In this document: positions 42,606-52,952 of the stretch, one piece after another
Layout: the number at the start of each line of letters is the position of its first letter
How positions within the stretch are numbered: the stretch's first letter is position 1
Source: Thiodiazotropha sp040507035
GTDB taxonomy: Bacteria; Pseudomonadota; Gammaproteobacteria; Chromatiales; Chromatiaceae
Assembly: GCA_040507035.1 (NCBI GenBank)
Contig: JBEVVR010000052.1
Location: 1 to 64,000, forward strand
Length of the DNA: 64,000 bases
Direction of reading: 5' to 3'
The notes under the pieces: generated by a model
Database searches by the model: none
Seen by the model: the letters and a program-made list of their open reading frames with translations, nothing else
Told to the model about the DNA's origin: nothing
Translations under genes and position numbers: made by a program

Positions 42606-44399
42606 CTAGCCTTGCAGGCTGGCACCTTTCAACAGGTGGCTCAGAAGATGTTCTCCGGGGATTTTGCCATTGTGCATGGTTTCGCCTGCCTTGATGATCA
42701 CACGCACATCGTCCTTTGCAGGGTAAATTTCCGGCGGGGTCTTGTCCGTTATACCAAGTAACTTATAGACAGCCATAATGGCCGAGCGGACCGAATACTC
42801 AACGGTAAAGACACAATCATCTGGGATCTCGGTGAACTGCCCCAAAAATGCAAGATTTTTGCTACCTTCAGGGATAACTTCCGGTCGGTCACCCTTGACA
42901 CGCGGCAAAAACTGGCTGGTCACATAAGGCATCATGCAAGGGATAACATTGACCGTCTTCATAATAGCGAGTATCTGCTCTTTGGCGCCCCAATGGTAGA
43001 GCAGCTCTGCAAGCAGTTCTTCACCGCTACAATCGCTCATCTTCTTTTTCACAAAGTCACCGGTATTGTCTGGAAACAAGCCGTAGGCCCAGATAGCCAG
43101 TACGTTTTTGTCCGCTTCACCCTTGTGCTGTTTTGGCTGGTAGTCACCGACTGGCTGACTCCTGTATTGCGGCTGCCTGTTACAGGTTACACTCATGAGC
43201 CAGCTGGAGTCTTTGATCGTCATGATGCCGCCGGTAACAGCTTTATGGGAATAGGGATCCACACCGGTGAATTTTTTCAACAAATCCGCAATCGGTGAGT
43301 CTGTAGCGGTAATGGTGAAAGAGACAAACTTGCTTTTGTCAATATCCGAGCAAAAAACCTCAGGCCTGCCAAAAGCAGGATCTTTTGCAGCAATATTTTT
43401 CCACAACTGCCAGCAAGCACCGGGCTCACGATTGAGAATTGCGGGTTCACTGTTATTGCCTGTGGTGGAATTCTCCACCATCGAGCCGTTGGTAACGAAC
43501 ACCAGATCATCCGCTGTTGTGACAATTGTTTCGCTTGTGTCTGCGGAGCCACGCAGCAGATGGATAGCGGTCACGGTCTTTTCACCGTTTACGATCTCGA
43601 TATCCAGATCGGTGACCTGGGTTTTCGTATCAAAGTTAACGCCCTTACCCTTGAGCCAGATTTGCAGCGGTAAGACCATGGATTCATATTGGTTGTAGGT
43701 GGTAAACAGAATATGTTCCAGCTTGCTCATCGATGGCATCAGGTGCATGAAGCGCTGCATATAGCGCCGCATCTCGACTACCGAGTGCCATCTCTCCATG
43801 GCAAACATCGATGTCCAGAAATACCACATATTGGTTTTAAAATAAGAGTCTGAAAAAAACTCTTCCACGGTTGTTGCACCCAGTTCTTCTTCAGTCTTCA
43901 GGGCCAATTTAGTCAGTTGTAACACATGACTCAGAGAGAGCCCCAAAGAAGAGTCGCGATCCGGTACGCCACAGTTACTCATCAAACGGCATTTTGAGGA
44001 GTTGGGGTCCCATTGGTTGACATCACGAATCCGCTTTAAAACCGTACGTTCCGGGTCGGAAACAAATTCTGGCTCCGAGCTGGTGAATGGCGCATCAGGA
44101 TCTTCACGCTTCAAGTCAGGAATAAACGAGAATAGATCCCAGGTGCACTCATAGTGAGCCTCCATCTCCCTGCCACCGCGCATAATGTAGCCATCGATGG
44201 CATTCCCGCTACCATCCAAACAACCACCATTGATAGCGGTCTGTTCCAAAATCGTGATTTTTGCGCCAGTCATATGGCCATCTCTTATTAAGTATGCTGC
44301 CGCCGCCAGCGAGGCAATACCGCCACCTACAAGATAGGCGCTTTTTTTCTCAACCCCCTCTTTTCGAGATGCAATAATATTGTTGTAATTACCGATCAC
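42606..44399 (-). CDS. ohyA: Oleate hydratase (FAD-dependent, myosin-cross-reactive-antigen family)
   Basis: A 597-residue FAD enzyme that adds water across the cis-9 double bond of oleic acid, giving 10-hydroxystearate, acting on free fatty acids at the membrane. Signatures: dinucleotide-binding AYLVGGGIASLAAAAYLIRDG, FAD/active-site segment NGGCLDGSGNAIDGYIMRGGREME, EAHYECTWDLFSFIP, TSMFAMERWHSVVEMRRYM, and C-terminal FLGQFTEIPDDCVFTVEYSVRSA. Start is GTG (44399) with a strong GGAGGGG box 7 bases upstream. Length is typical. In bacteria it detoxifies unsaturated fatty acids or modifies host lipids. First gene of a probable pair with the secreted patatin; divergent from the membrane diguanylate cyclase. 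Confidence 0.95.
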   Translation of the reverse strand: MIGNYNNIIASRKEGVEKKSAYLVGGGIASLAAAAYLIRDGHMTGAKITILEQTAINGGCLDGSGNAIDGYIMRGGREMEAHYECTWDLFSFIPDLKREDPDAPFTSSEPEFVSDPERTVLKRIRDVNQWDPNSSKCRLMSNCGVPDRDSSLGLSLSHVLQLTKLALKTEEELGATTVEEFFSDSYFKTNMWYFWTSMFAMERWHSVVEMRRYMQRFMHLMPSMSKLEHILFTTYNQYESMVLPLQIWLKGKGVNFDTKTQVTDLDIEIVNGEKTVTAIHLLRGSADTSETIVTTADDLVFVTNGSMVENSTTGNNSEPAILNREPGACWQLWKNIAAKDPAFGRPEVFCSDIDKSKFVSFTITATDSPIADLLKKFTGVDPYSHKAVTGGIMTIKDSSWLMSVTCNRQPQYRSQPVGDYQPKQHKGEADKNVLAIWAYGLFPDNTGDFVKKKMSDCSGEELLAELLYHWGAKEQILAIMKTVNVIPCMMPYVTSQFLPRVKGDRPEVIPEGSKNLAFLGQFTEIPDDCVFTVEYSVRSAIMAVYKLLGITDKTPPEIYPAKDDVRVIIKAGETMHNGKIPGEHLLSHLLKGASLQG

Positions 44400-44521
44400 A
44401 GTGAATCCCCTCCATTAAATTTGCACTGTCAATCCATCCTAATATAGTCCCTGTTCATATTAATTTTGTGCGCAGTTTCATCTTTCGGCTTGGGGTAGAA
44501 ATATTCAATGGCAGCGGTATG

Positions 44522-44537
44522 TTACCCCAAGGGGTAA
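44522..44537. promoter_or_regulatory. Inverted repeat, possible operator in the oleate hydratase/diguanylate cyclase intergenic region
   Basis: TTACCCC-AA-GGGGTAA, 7-bp arms around a 2-base centre, sits in the 300-base divergent spacer about 120 bases from the oleate hydratase start. The symmetry suggests a dimeric repressor site. No regulator can be named. The rest of the spacer is AT-rich and otherwise featureless. Confidence 0.45.
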
Positions 44538-44698
44538 TATGATTTATAACAACAAGAAACAGCTATTCGCGCGTTTTTCCGGAATTTATCGAAGTTATTA
44601 TCATACAGCTTTGTTGGCGCATGATGGATTCAGGTATCTTTACAAAAAATGCTATAATTGCCTGATTGTTTAAATTAATCAGAGGTTCCCCCAAATAC

Positions 44699-45712
44699 AT
44701 GGATGACTTGAACTCGCGGCATCAAACGGATTTCCATCTTAAATCCACATTCTGGCTTTCTCTCACCGCCGCAACCCTGATATTGCCTTTTGCTGTTTAT
44801 CACCTGACTCATCAACACATGGGAATTGGTATCGGTGCTGCGATTACCTCGTTGAGTCTTTACATGGTTGCCTGGGGCTGTCATAGGAAAACATATAAAA
44901 CCATCTATACGTTTATCTGGCTGACCCCTTTTACGACTCTGTTTGTAGCCTATCTAACAAATTTAATCGGGATAACCGGTACCTATTGGTGTTACTCAAC
45001 ATTAATTTTATATTACTTTATGATGTCAGAGCGCCAGGCATGGGTATCAAATATTATATTTGCACTGGTTAATATTCCATTAGTGTGGCACCTTTTTGAG
45101 ACACACGAAGCCATCAGATTCACTGTAACATTCTCATTGGTCAGTATATATTCGGCTATTTTTCTTCATATCATAGCCATGCAATATCACGAACTGCAGA
45201 AAATGGCGATTACTGACAAGCTAACCGATGTCTACAATAGAACACTGCTTAAAGACTCTCTGGAACAGGCGATACATCAAACTAATCGAACAAATACGCC
45301 ATTCACACTTATTATCATGGATGTTGATCATTTCAAGAAGATTAACGATGAACTAGGCCATGATACTGGCGATCATGTCCTCGTACAGCTGGGGGCATTC
45401 TTCAAGGACTTTCTTCGAGACAGTGACAAAATATTCAGAATCGGCGGAGAGGAATTTTTAATTCTGCTCTACAATACCGATGAAGCCAACAGCATCGACA
45501 TCGCAGAAAAAATACGTAAGGGTATTGAAAATCTTCCATTAATACCTGATCGTACGGTAACGGTCAGTATCGGTGTGGCCGGCCTGAATTCAATTAAAGA
45601 CTGGAAGCAGTGGATGAAGACCTGCGACAAAAATCTATATGAAGCCAAGAACAGCGGTCGCAATAGGGTAGTTGTTTGCGAAGGACAGGGTGAGATATAC
45701 GGTAGCGTATAG
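44699..45712 (+). CDS. Membrane-bound GGDEF diguanylate cyclase
   Basis: A 337-residue protein. Six hydrophobic segments between residues about 15 and 165 (FWLSLTAATLILPFAVYHL, IGIGAAITSLSLYMVAWG, FIWLTPFTTLFVAYL, YSTLILYYFMM and others) form a membrane sensor of the 6TM/MASE type. The C-terminal GGDEF domain (about 175-330) carries DKLTDVYNRTLLKDSL, MDVDHFKKINDELGHDTGD, FRIGGEEFLILLY and SIGVAGLN. The GGEEF signature is compatible with cyclase activity. It should make cyclic-di-GMP in response to a membrane or extracellular cue. The frame begins at 44666 with a TTG; the ATG at 44699 is preferred. Monocistronic, followed by the dispersed repeat copy B. Confidence 0.9.
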   Translation: MDDLNSRHQTDFHLKSTFWLSLTAATLILPFAVYHLTHQHMGIGIGAAITSLSLYMVAWGCHRKTYKTIYTFIWLTPFTTLFVAYLTNLIGITGTYWCYSTLILYYFMMSERQAWVSNIIFALVNIPLVWHLFETHEAIRFTVTFSLVSIYSAIFLHIIAMQYHELQKMAITDKLTDVYNRTLLKDSLEQAIHQTNRTNTPFTLIIMDVDHFKKINDELGHDTGDHVLVQLGAFFKDFLRDSDKIFRIGGEEFLILLYNTDEANSIDIAEKIRKGIENLPLIPDRTVTVSIGVAGLNSIKDWKQWMKTCDKNLYEAKNSGRNRVVVCEGQGEIYGSV

Positions 45713-46097
45713 GAAAAATAAATACCCTTTTCACCCAGGTCCAGCAGTAGCTGCCAGTGGCTGAATCCCCTGGTAAGCCCGCATGCCCCCCAAAACCCAG
45801 AGGGCATGATACCCAGTACACTGAAAACTCCCCCTCTTTTCTCCCTGATCGCTTCCATTCCCATCATCTAGGGTCTTCCGCGGTGCTGTGAGATATTAAA
45901 TAACTGATGGAACATCCACATTGAATAGTAACTTAATTCCCCAAGAGAACAAAAGAAGAACACCGTCCAGCAAATAATCAGGAAATTTCGAACACATTCA
46001 CATTTCAAACAACCCTGTTCCTTACTTTCACACTTGCCGTGATATGAATATCCCCAATACAGCGGATAGATAAGCGGATTCGTGCAGGGAGTGAAAG
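45713..46097. other. Non-coding spacer containing the dispersed repeat
   Basis: About 385 bases. The first part is repeat copy B (45732-45876); the remainder, to 46097, is AT-rich and shows no gene, so it probably holds the promoter of the secreted protein at 46098. Confidence 0.55.
45732..45876. repeat. Dispersed repeat, fullest copy (B)
   Basis: Bases 45732-45810 match 39205-39284, and 45845-45876 match 47279-47310 (TCCATTCCCATCATCTAGGG against TCCATTTCCATCATCCAGGG). This is the only copy having both blocks, so it may be closest to the full element. A minus-strand frame across it (45594-45821) encodes nothing recognised. Confidence 0.7.
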
Positions 46098-47282
46098 ATG
46101 CAAAAGCTTATAAAAAGAACAGTCACATCCAACCTATACATCTTCCTCATGGTTGCGTGTTTAAGCAACGCTCACGCAGGTGTCATATTTCAGGACAACT
46201 TCAATAGTCAGCCAGATTATGTCAGCAACCATGAACAGGCCTTGAATCTGGCCACCGAGGCAACCATACCCAGCGGATGGTTTGCGCTACGCCAGTCTTC
46301 CGAATGGGATCCCGCCAGTGGTGACCCTGATAATCATGAAACCATCGAGATACTCGCCTCAAACAGGGATAAAGCCAGGGGCGGTACGGGAAAGTCTATG
46401 GTGTTATATCGGGAAGCCGAGAGTCCCGGACCCGGGGTCTGGACCTCTGATGGTATCCTCCTGCAATATTTACCTCAGGGATATGATGAGCTGTATGTGA
46501 GTTTTTGGATCAATTTCAGCCCGGATTGGACAAAGAGTCTTGCACATGGAACCACCACCAAGATGTTTCGTATCTATAGCTGGAATCCTGATCGTGCGGA
46601 AATCACACAGTACTTCAGCGATGGCGGTTCCGGTCCGATAGCCTTGTGGGATTATCAGGTGAACAGCTACGGTGTTCGCAACCGATGGGCATTTCGCGGT
46701 GGACCCCATGGTGGAGATAATTACAATATAACCAGTTATGTTGATTCCACTTTTGAAGGATTCCCCAGGAGTCTGAAGAACCGGGGCGATGCATCCCTTA
46801 ACTTCACAGATGACACTGTTGGACAGGGCGAAAACGGCTCAACACCCGCGATCATAGACCAGGTCAATGGCGGCTATATTTCAGATGATTTAAACCAACT
46901 GGTGGAACATGATCAGATCTTCGGCAGATCGGGTCACTGGACCAAAATGGCCTACTACGTAAAGATGAACAGCGCACCCGGTGTTGCCGACGGAGTAATA
47001 AAACAGTGGATCAATGATGAGCTGATTCTCAATAATGAGAATATCCCATGGACCGGACCTGAGCCTTGGGTTACGGAGGCCGGGAATTCCATGCCCAAAT
47101 GGAATGTCGTCGGTTTTGGTGGGAACTCCTTTTTCCCTCCCACTGAAGTGGACGCGGATATGCCTTACTCCCTGTCGGACCGACATGAAGAGTGGTATGC
47201 GATAGATGACATTGTGATTGCAGATCAGATCCCCGGAACGGTGACACTCAGCCCACCTAGTGCACCAATACTCTTACCCTGA
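46098..47282 (+). CDS. Secreted protein, possibly ConA-like carbohydrate-active (unrecognised family)
   Basis: A 394-residue exported protein with a signal peptide (TSNLYIFLMVACLSNAHA, then GVIFQDNFNSQPDY). The mature part is rich in Trp, Gly, Asp and Asn, with beta-sandwich-like strands (ELYVSFWINFSPDW, SGHWTKMAYYVKMNS, YAIDDIVIADQIPG). The start FQDNF, the middle SFWIKFS-type strand and the terminal DDIVIAD resemble concanavalin-A-like laminin-G/polysaccharide-lyase folds, so binding or cleavage of a polysaccharide is plausible, but no catalytic residues can be named. Good ribosome-binding site (GGGAGTGAAAG before ATG). The last gene of the island before uvrA. Confidence 0.65.
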   Translation: MQKLIKRTVTSNLYIFLMVACLSNAHAGVIFQDNFNSQPDYVSNHEQALNLATEATIPSGWFALRQSSEWDPASGDPDNHETIEILASNRDKARGGTGKSMVLYREAESPGPGVWTSDGILLQYLPQGYDELYVSFWINFSPDWTKSLAHGTTTKMFRIYSWNPDRAEITQYFSDGGSGPIALWDYQVNSYGVRNRWAFRGGPHGGDNYNITSYVDSTFEGFPRSLKNRGDASLNFTDDTVGQGENGSTPAIIDQVNGGYISDDLNQLVEHDQIFGRSGHWTKMAYYVKMNSAPGVADGVIKQWINDELILNNENIPWTGPEPWVTEAGNSMPKWNVVGFGGNSFFPPTEVDADMPYSLSDRHEEWYAIDDIVIADQIPGTVTLSPPSAPILLP

Positions 47283-47324
47283 TCCCATCCATTTCCATCA
47301 TCCAGGGCCTGTTGACACTAATTC
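47279..47324. repeat. Dispersed repeat, partial copy C
   Basis: Block CTGATCCCATCCATTTCC with CATCATCCAGGGCCTGTTGA and on to ACTAATTC combines the 45845-45876 block with the GGGCCTGTTAACACTAAT block of 42528-42550. It directly follows the stop of the 46098 gene and lies about 80 bases from the IS91 remnant. Confidence 0.65.
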
Positions 47325-47402
47325 AGTCGGCAGCGCCCTGGGCTCACTGATTTCTACTTTATGCTTCAGGTAATCGAGAGAAGTGGTGCAGGAATGCGCC
47401 GT

Positions 47403-47516
47403 TTACGGACCTAAGGATGGAATCTGCTCGATCACTACCGAATCTTCAATACAGTCAATCACCTGCATGGCGCCGCTGCAGGTCTCGATGTCGATGTTAA
47501 AAACACGCTTCGCGGC
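47403..47516 (-). pseudogene. IS91-family transposase, C-terminal remnant
   Basis: Thirty-seven codons plus stop on the minus strand read AAKRVFNIDIETCSGAMQVI and then DCIEDSVVIEQI, which matches the conserved end of IS91-type (Y2 rolling-circle) transposases, where the usual text is LKRVFNIDIETC....V.ACIEDPAVIE.I. One of the usual cysteines is missing, and an in-frame TAA lies two codons upstream, so it is only a stump. It lies at the right edge of the island beside uvrA. Too short for standard gene calling. Confidence 0.78.
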
Positions 47517-47544
47517 TGGTTAATCGCTTTATCAGTAATCGGGA

Positions 47545-47590
47545 AGAACGCGTATACTACCAGGTTTGCTCATTTCATCGCGGTACTGGT
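47545..47590. repeat. uvrA upstream sequence resembling the MFS gene upstream sequence
   Basis: GAAGAACGCGTATACTACCA and the following GGTTTGCTCATTTC match, in the same orientation, AAGAGCGCGTATAGTATCAG and GTTCGCTCTATTC at 37429-37470. About three quarters of some 45 bases agree. Together they flank the 10-kb island. Confidence 0.55.
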
Positions 47591-47601
47591 TCAGCAAACT
47601 T

Positions 47602-50424
<2,823 letters not shown>

Positions 50425-50461
50425 TCGGTCACACCTGACTGCATGCGCGCAGGGTAGAAAA

Positions 50462-51814
50462 ATGACTAAAAAGTATGACTTAATCGCCATCGGCGCAGGC
50501 AGCGGCGGACTCTCGGTGGCTGAACGCGCCGCTAAATATGGCGCTAAATGCGCTGTTATCGAGTCTGGCAAACTCGGTGGCACCTGCGTCAACCTGGGTT
50601 GCGTACCAAAGAAGGTGATGTGGTATGGCGCCGATATCGCTCACACCTTGCAGGATGCGTCAGACTACGGTTTCGACATCGAACTCAAAGGCTTTTCCTG
50701 GAAGCGACTGAAACAACAGCGCGATGACTACGTGGCCGGGATCAACAGCTGGTATCACACCTATCTGAAAGACTCCGATATCGACGAGATAACGGGTTTT
50801 GCCAGCTTTATCGACGCCCAGACTCTGCAAGTCGGAGGAGAACGCTACAGCGCTGACCATATCGTCATCGCATCCGGCTCCTACCCGGTAGTGCCCTCGA
50901 TTCCCGGCGCCGAACTCGGCATCACATCGGACGGTTTTTTCGCCCTGGAACAGCTGCCGCAACGCATCGCCATCGTCGGCAGCGGCTATATCGCGGTTGA
51001 AATCGCCGGCCTGCTCAATGCCCTGGGCACCGATGTCACCATGCTGTTGCGGGGCGAGCAGTTGCTGCGACCCTTCGATGCCATGCTGCGGGAGTGCCTG
51101 ATGGAGGAGATGATCAGCGCCGGCATCAATATCGTTACTTCATCCCGCATCTCCGAGGTCATCAAGGGTGACGACGGAAACCTCGATCTCATCTGCGCCG
51201 AAACGGGGCAGAGCCTGGGGCAGTTCGAACAATTGCTATGGGCAGTAGGTCGCGCCCCCGCCACCGCCGGTATGAATCTGGAGAATGCCGGTGTCACGAC
51301 GGACAGCGACGGTTACATTCCAACAGACCCCTTTCAGACCACCAATATTGCCCATATCCATGCGGTGGGGGATGTCACCGGCCGCGCCCAGCTGACACCG
51401 GTCGCCATCGCCGCTGCCAGACGCCTCGCCGACCGCCTCTACGGCGGCATGATCGAACGTAAACTCGACTACGACGTGATCCCCACGGTGATCTTCTCCC
51501 ACCCCCCCATAGCCACGGTGGGCCTGACCGAATCCGAGGCCAGGGAGATCCACGGTGACGCGGTGAAGATCTATCAATCGAGGTTCACCCCGATGTATCA
51601 CGCCTTCACCCGGCATCAGAGCAAGATGGCGATGAAGCTGGTCACCGTCGGCGCACAGGAAAAGGTTGTCGGCTGCCACGTCATCGGCGTCGGCGCGGAT
51701 GAAATGCTGCAGGGCTTTGCGGTTGCCATCAGAATGGGTGCGACAAAAAAGGATCTGGACGACACCATTGCCATCCATCCGACTGCGGCTGAAGAGTTGG
51801 TGACCATGCGTTGA
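50462..51814 (+). CDS. gor: Glutathione-disulfide reductase
   Basis: A 450-residue FAD/NADPH disulfide reductase that returns oxidised glutathione to GSH. FAD site LIAIGAGSGGLSVAERA, redox-active disulfide GGTCVNLGCVPKK, NADPH site AIVGSGYIAVEIAGLL, second FAD contact HAVGDVTGRAQLTPVA and C-terminal active-site His-Glu in IHPTAAEELVTMR. Gor rather than dihydrolipoamide or mercuric reductase is supported by the CVNLGC spacing and C-terminal sequence. The frame is open from 50273 inside uvrA, but the ATG at 50462 gives the family N-terminus (MTKKYDLIAIGAG). Probably co-transcribed with the next gene, 29 bases downstream. Confidence 0.95.
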   Translation: MTKKYDLIAIGAGSGGLSVAERAAKYGAKCAVIESGKLGGTCVNLGCVPKKVMWYGADIAHTLQDASDYGFDIELKGFSWKRLKQQRDDYVAGINSWYHTYLKDSDIDEITGFASFIDAQTLQVGGERYSADHIVIASGSYPVVPSIPGAELGITSDGFFALEQLPQRIAIVGSGYIAVEIAGLLNALGTDVTMLLRGEQLLRPFDAMLRECLMEEMISAGINIVTSSRISEVIKGDDGNLDLICAETGQSLGQFEQLLWAVGRAPATAGMNLENAGVTTDSDGYIPTDPFQTTNIAHIHAVGDVTGRAQLTPVAIAAARRLADRLYGGMIERKLDYDVIPTVIFSHPPIATVGLTESEAREIHGDAVKIYQSRFTPMYHAFTRHQSKMAMKLVTVGAQEKVVGCHVIGVGADEMLQGFAVAIRMGATKKDLDDTIAIHPTAAEELVTMR

Positions 51815-51843
51815 ATGGAATGAAGAGCTGATGCACCCTGAAC

Positions 51844-52452
51844 ATGGATGTGGCTGAAATTTCACCATACTCGGGGCTCTCGCCCCGTAAACTCACCTTC
51901 GCAGTCGTCATATCCATTGGCTTTCACCTGCTTATGCTTTTGTATTTGAGTAACTGGTTGCAGCAACAACGCGACATTTCTGCCCCATCGTCATTACCAA
52001 GACCATTGAGCATAACCATAACAACACCGGGAACAACCCAGGCAAGCGCCAATCCGCAAGCAGCATCGATAGAACCGGCAACAACACGAAATCAGGAATC
52101 AATCCAACAAACACAAATGCCATCAAGTGACGAGGCCCAGGCTGAACTGACGAGCGATAGGATCAGGGAGAAAACCGTCACCTCCGCTCAAATCATGCGC
52201 AGTGCGCCAGCAATTACCCAAGATTTAGCAAAACAGACAGAGGAAGTGGAGAGAGAAAACACAGATACGGTGTCAGCGATTCTTCAGCGCGCCCTCAACA
52301 AACCTCGAGAAACACCTGGCGTCTCCACACAAGCAGACGGCACCATCCGGGTCGTCACGGAAAACGGCTTCACCTATTGCGTCAAGCCACTCGACGACTG
52401 GCGCATTATCGATCCGGAGGACGACTTGCGGGTGTCGGTCTATTGCAAATGA
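51844..52452 (+). CDS. Membrane-anchored hypothetical protein (TonB-like layout)
   Basis: A 202-residue protein with a short cytoplasmic N-terminus, one membrane helix (about 17-40, FAVVISIGFHLLMLLYLS), a long Ser/Thr/Gln/Pro-rich periplasmic linker (about 45-150) and a small C-terminal domain (TIRVVTENGFTYCVKPLDD, then RVSVYCK) with two cysteines. The plan is that of TonB-type or energy-transducing proteins, but the C-terminal domain is not TonB. Such small proteins occur in gammaproteobacteria without a known role. It follows gor by 29 bases and converges with lspA (9-base gap). Confidence 0.7.
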   Translation: MDVAEISPYSGLSPRKLTFAVVISIGFHLLMLLYLSNWLQQQRDISAPSSLPRPLSITITTPGTTQASANPQAASIEPATTRNQESIQQTQMPSSDEAQAELTSDRIREKTVTSAQIMRSAPAITQDLAKQTEEVERENTDTVSAILQRALNKPRETPGVSTQADGTIRVVTENGFTYCVKPLDDWRIIDPEDDLRVSVYCK

Positions 52453-52461
52453 TAGCAGATA

Positions 52462-52944
52462 TCACTCACGCTTCTTAGCCAAGATCAGCGCATCGTAGAG
52501 CATGATAATCACCCCGAGGGTAATCGCCGAATCGGCGATATTGAAGGCGGGAAAATAGTGCTGCTGATAGTGAAAGTGGAGAAAGTCGATGACCTGACCG
52601 AAGAGAATACGGTCGATGAGATTACCGACGGCGCCGCCGATGATCAGCGAAAGCGAGACCGCGACCCACTGCTCTTCCCGTTTCAAGCGCCATAGCCACC
52701 CCACCAGCACGGTGCAGACAACGATCGCCAGGACGATGAAGAACCAGCGCTGCCAACCACCCTGGTCACTGAGAAAGCTGAATGCCGCCCCTTTGTTATA
52801 GAGCAGGGTTAAATCGAAATAGGGCATCACCCTGACCGACTCATAGAGGGTCAGGGTCGATTCAGCCAGCTGTTTGGTCGATTGATCCAGCAGGATCACC
52901 AGCAGCGATAGCCATAACCAGCGTGTCATCCTGTAACTCTCCAT
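52462..52944 (-). CDS. lspA: Lipoprotein signal peptidase II
   Basis: A 160-residue four-helix membrane aspartyl protease that removes signal peptides from prolipoproteins. The catalytic Asp pair is in GGAVGNLIDRILFGQ and FNIADSAITLGVI; the N-terminal DQSTKQL and Asn-rich YNKGAAFSFL motifs are also typical. Follows ileS by 8 bases in the usual ileS-lspA order. Lipoproteins in the window (the GSDH-like and VolA-like proteins) are likely substrates. Confidence 0.96.
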   Translation of the reverse strand: MESYRMTRWLWLSLLVILLDQSTKQLAESTLTLYESVRVMPYFDLTLLYNKGAAFSFLSDQGGWQRWFFIVLAIVVCTVLVGWLWRLKREEQWVAVSLSLIIGGAVGNLIDRILFGQVIDFLHFHYQQHYFPAFNIADSAITLGVIIMLYDALILAKKRE

Positions 52945-52952
52945 GAGCCGAC

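Noticed and set aside
45469..45867. Minus-strand frames at 45469-45867 as a gene
   Set aside because: They cover the end of the diguanylate cyclase gene and the dispersed repeat; the partial repeat copy at 39205 does not keep the frame convincingly.
47521..47601. LexA (SOS) box upstream of uvrA
   Set aside because: I looked for CTG-N10-CAG type palindromes and found none that fits; SOS control cannot be claimed.
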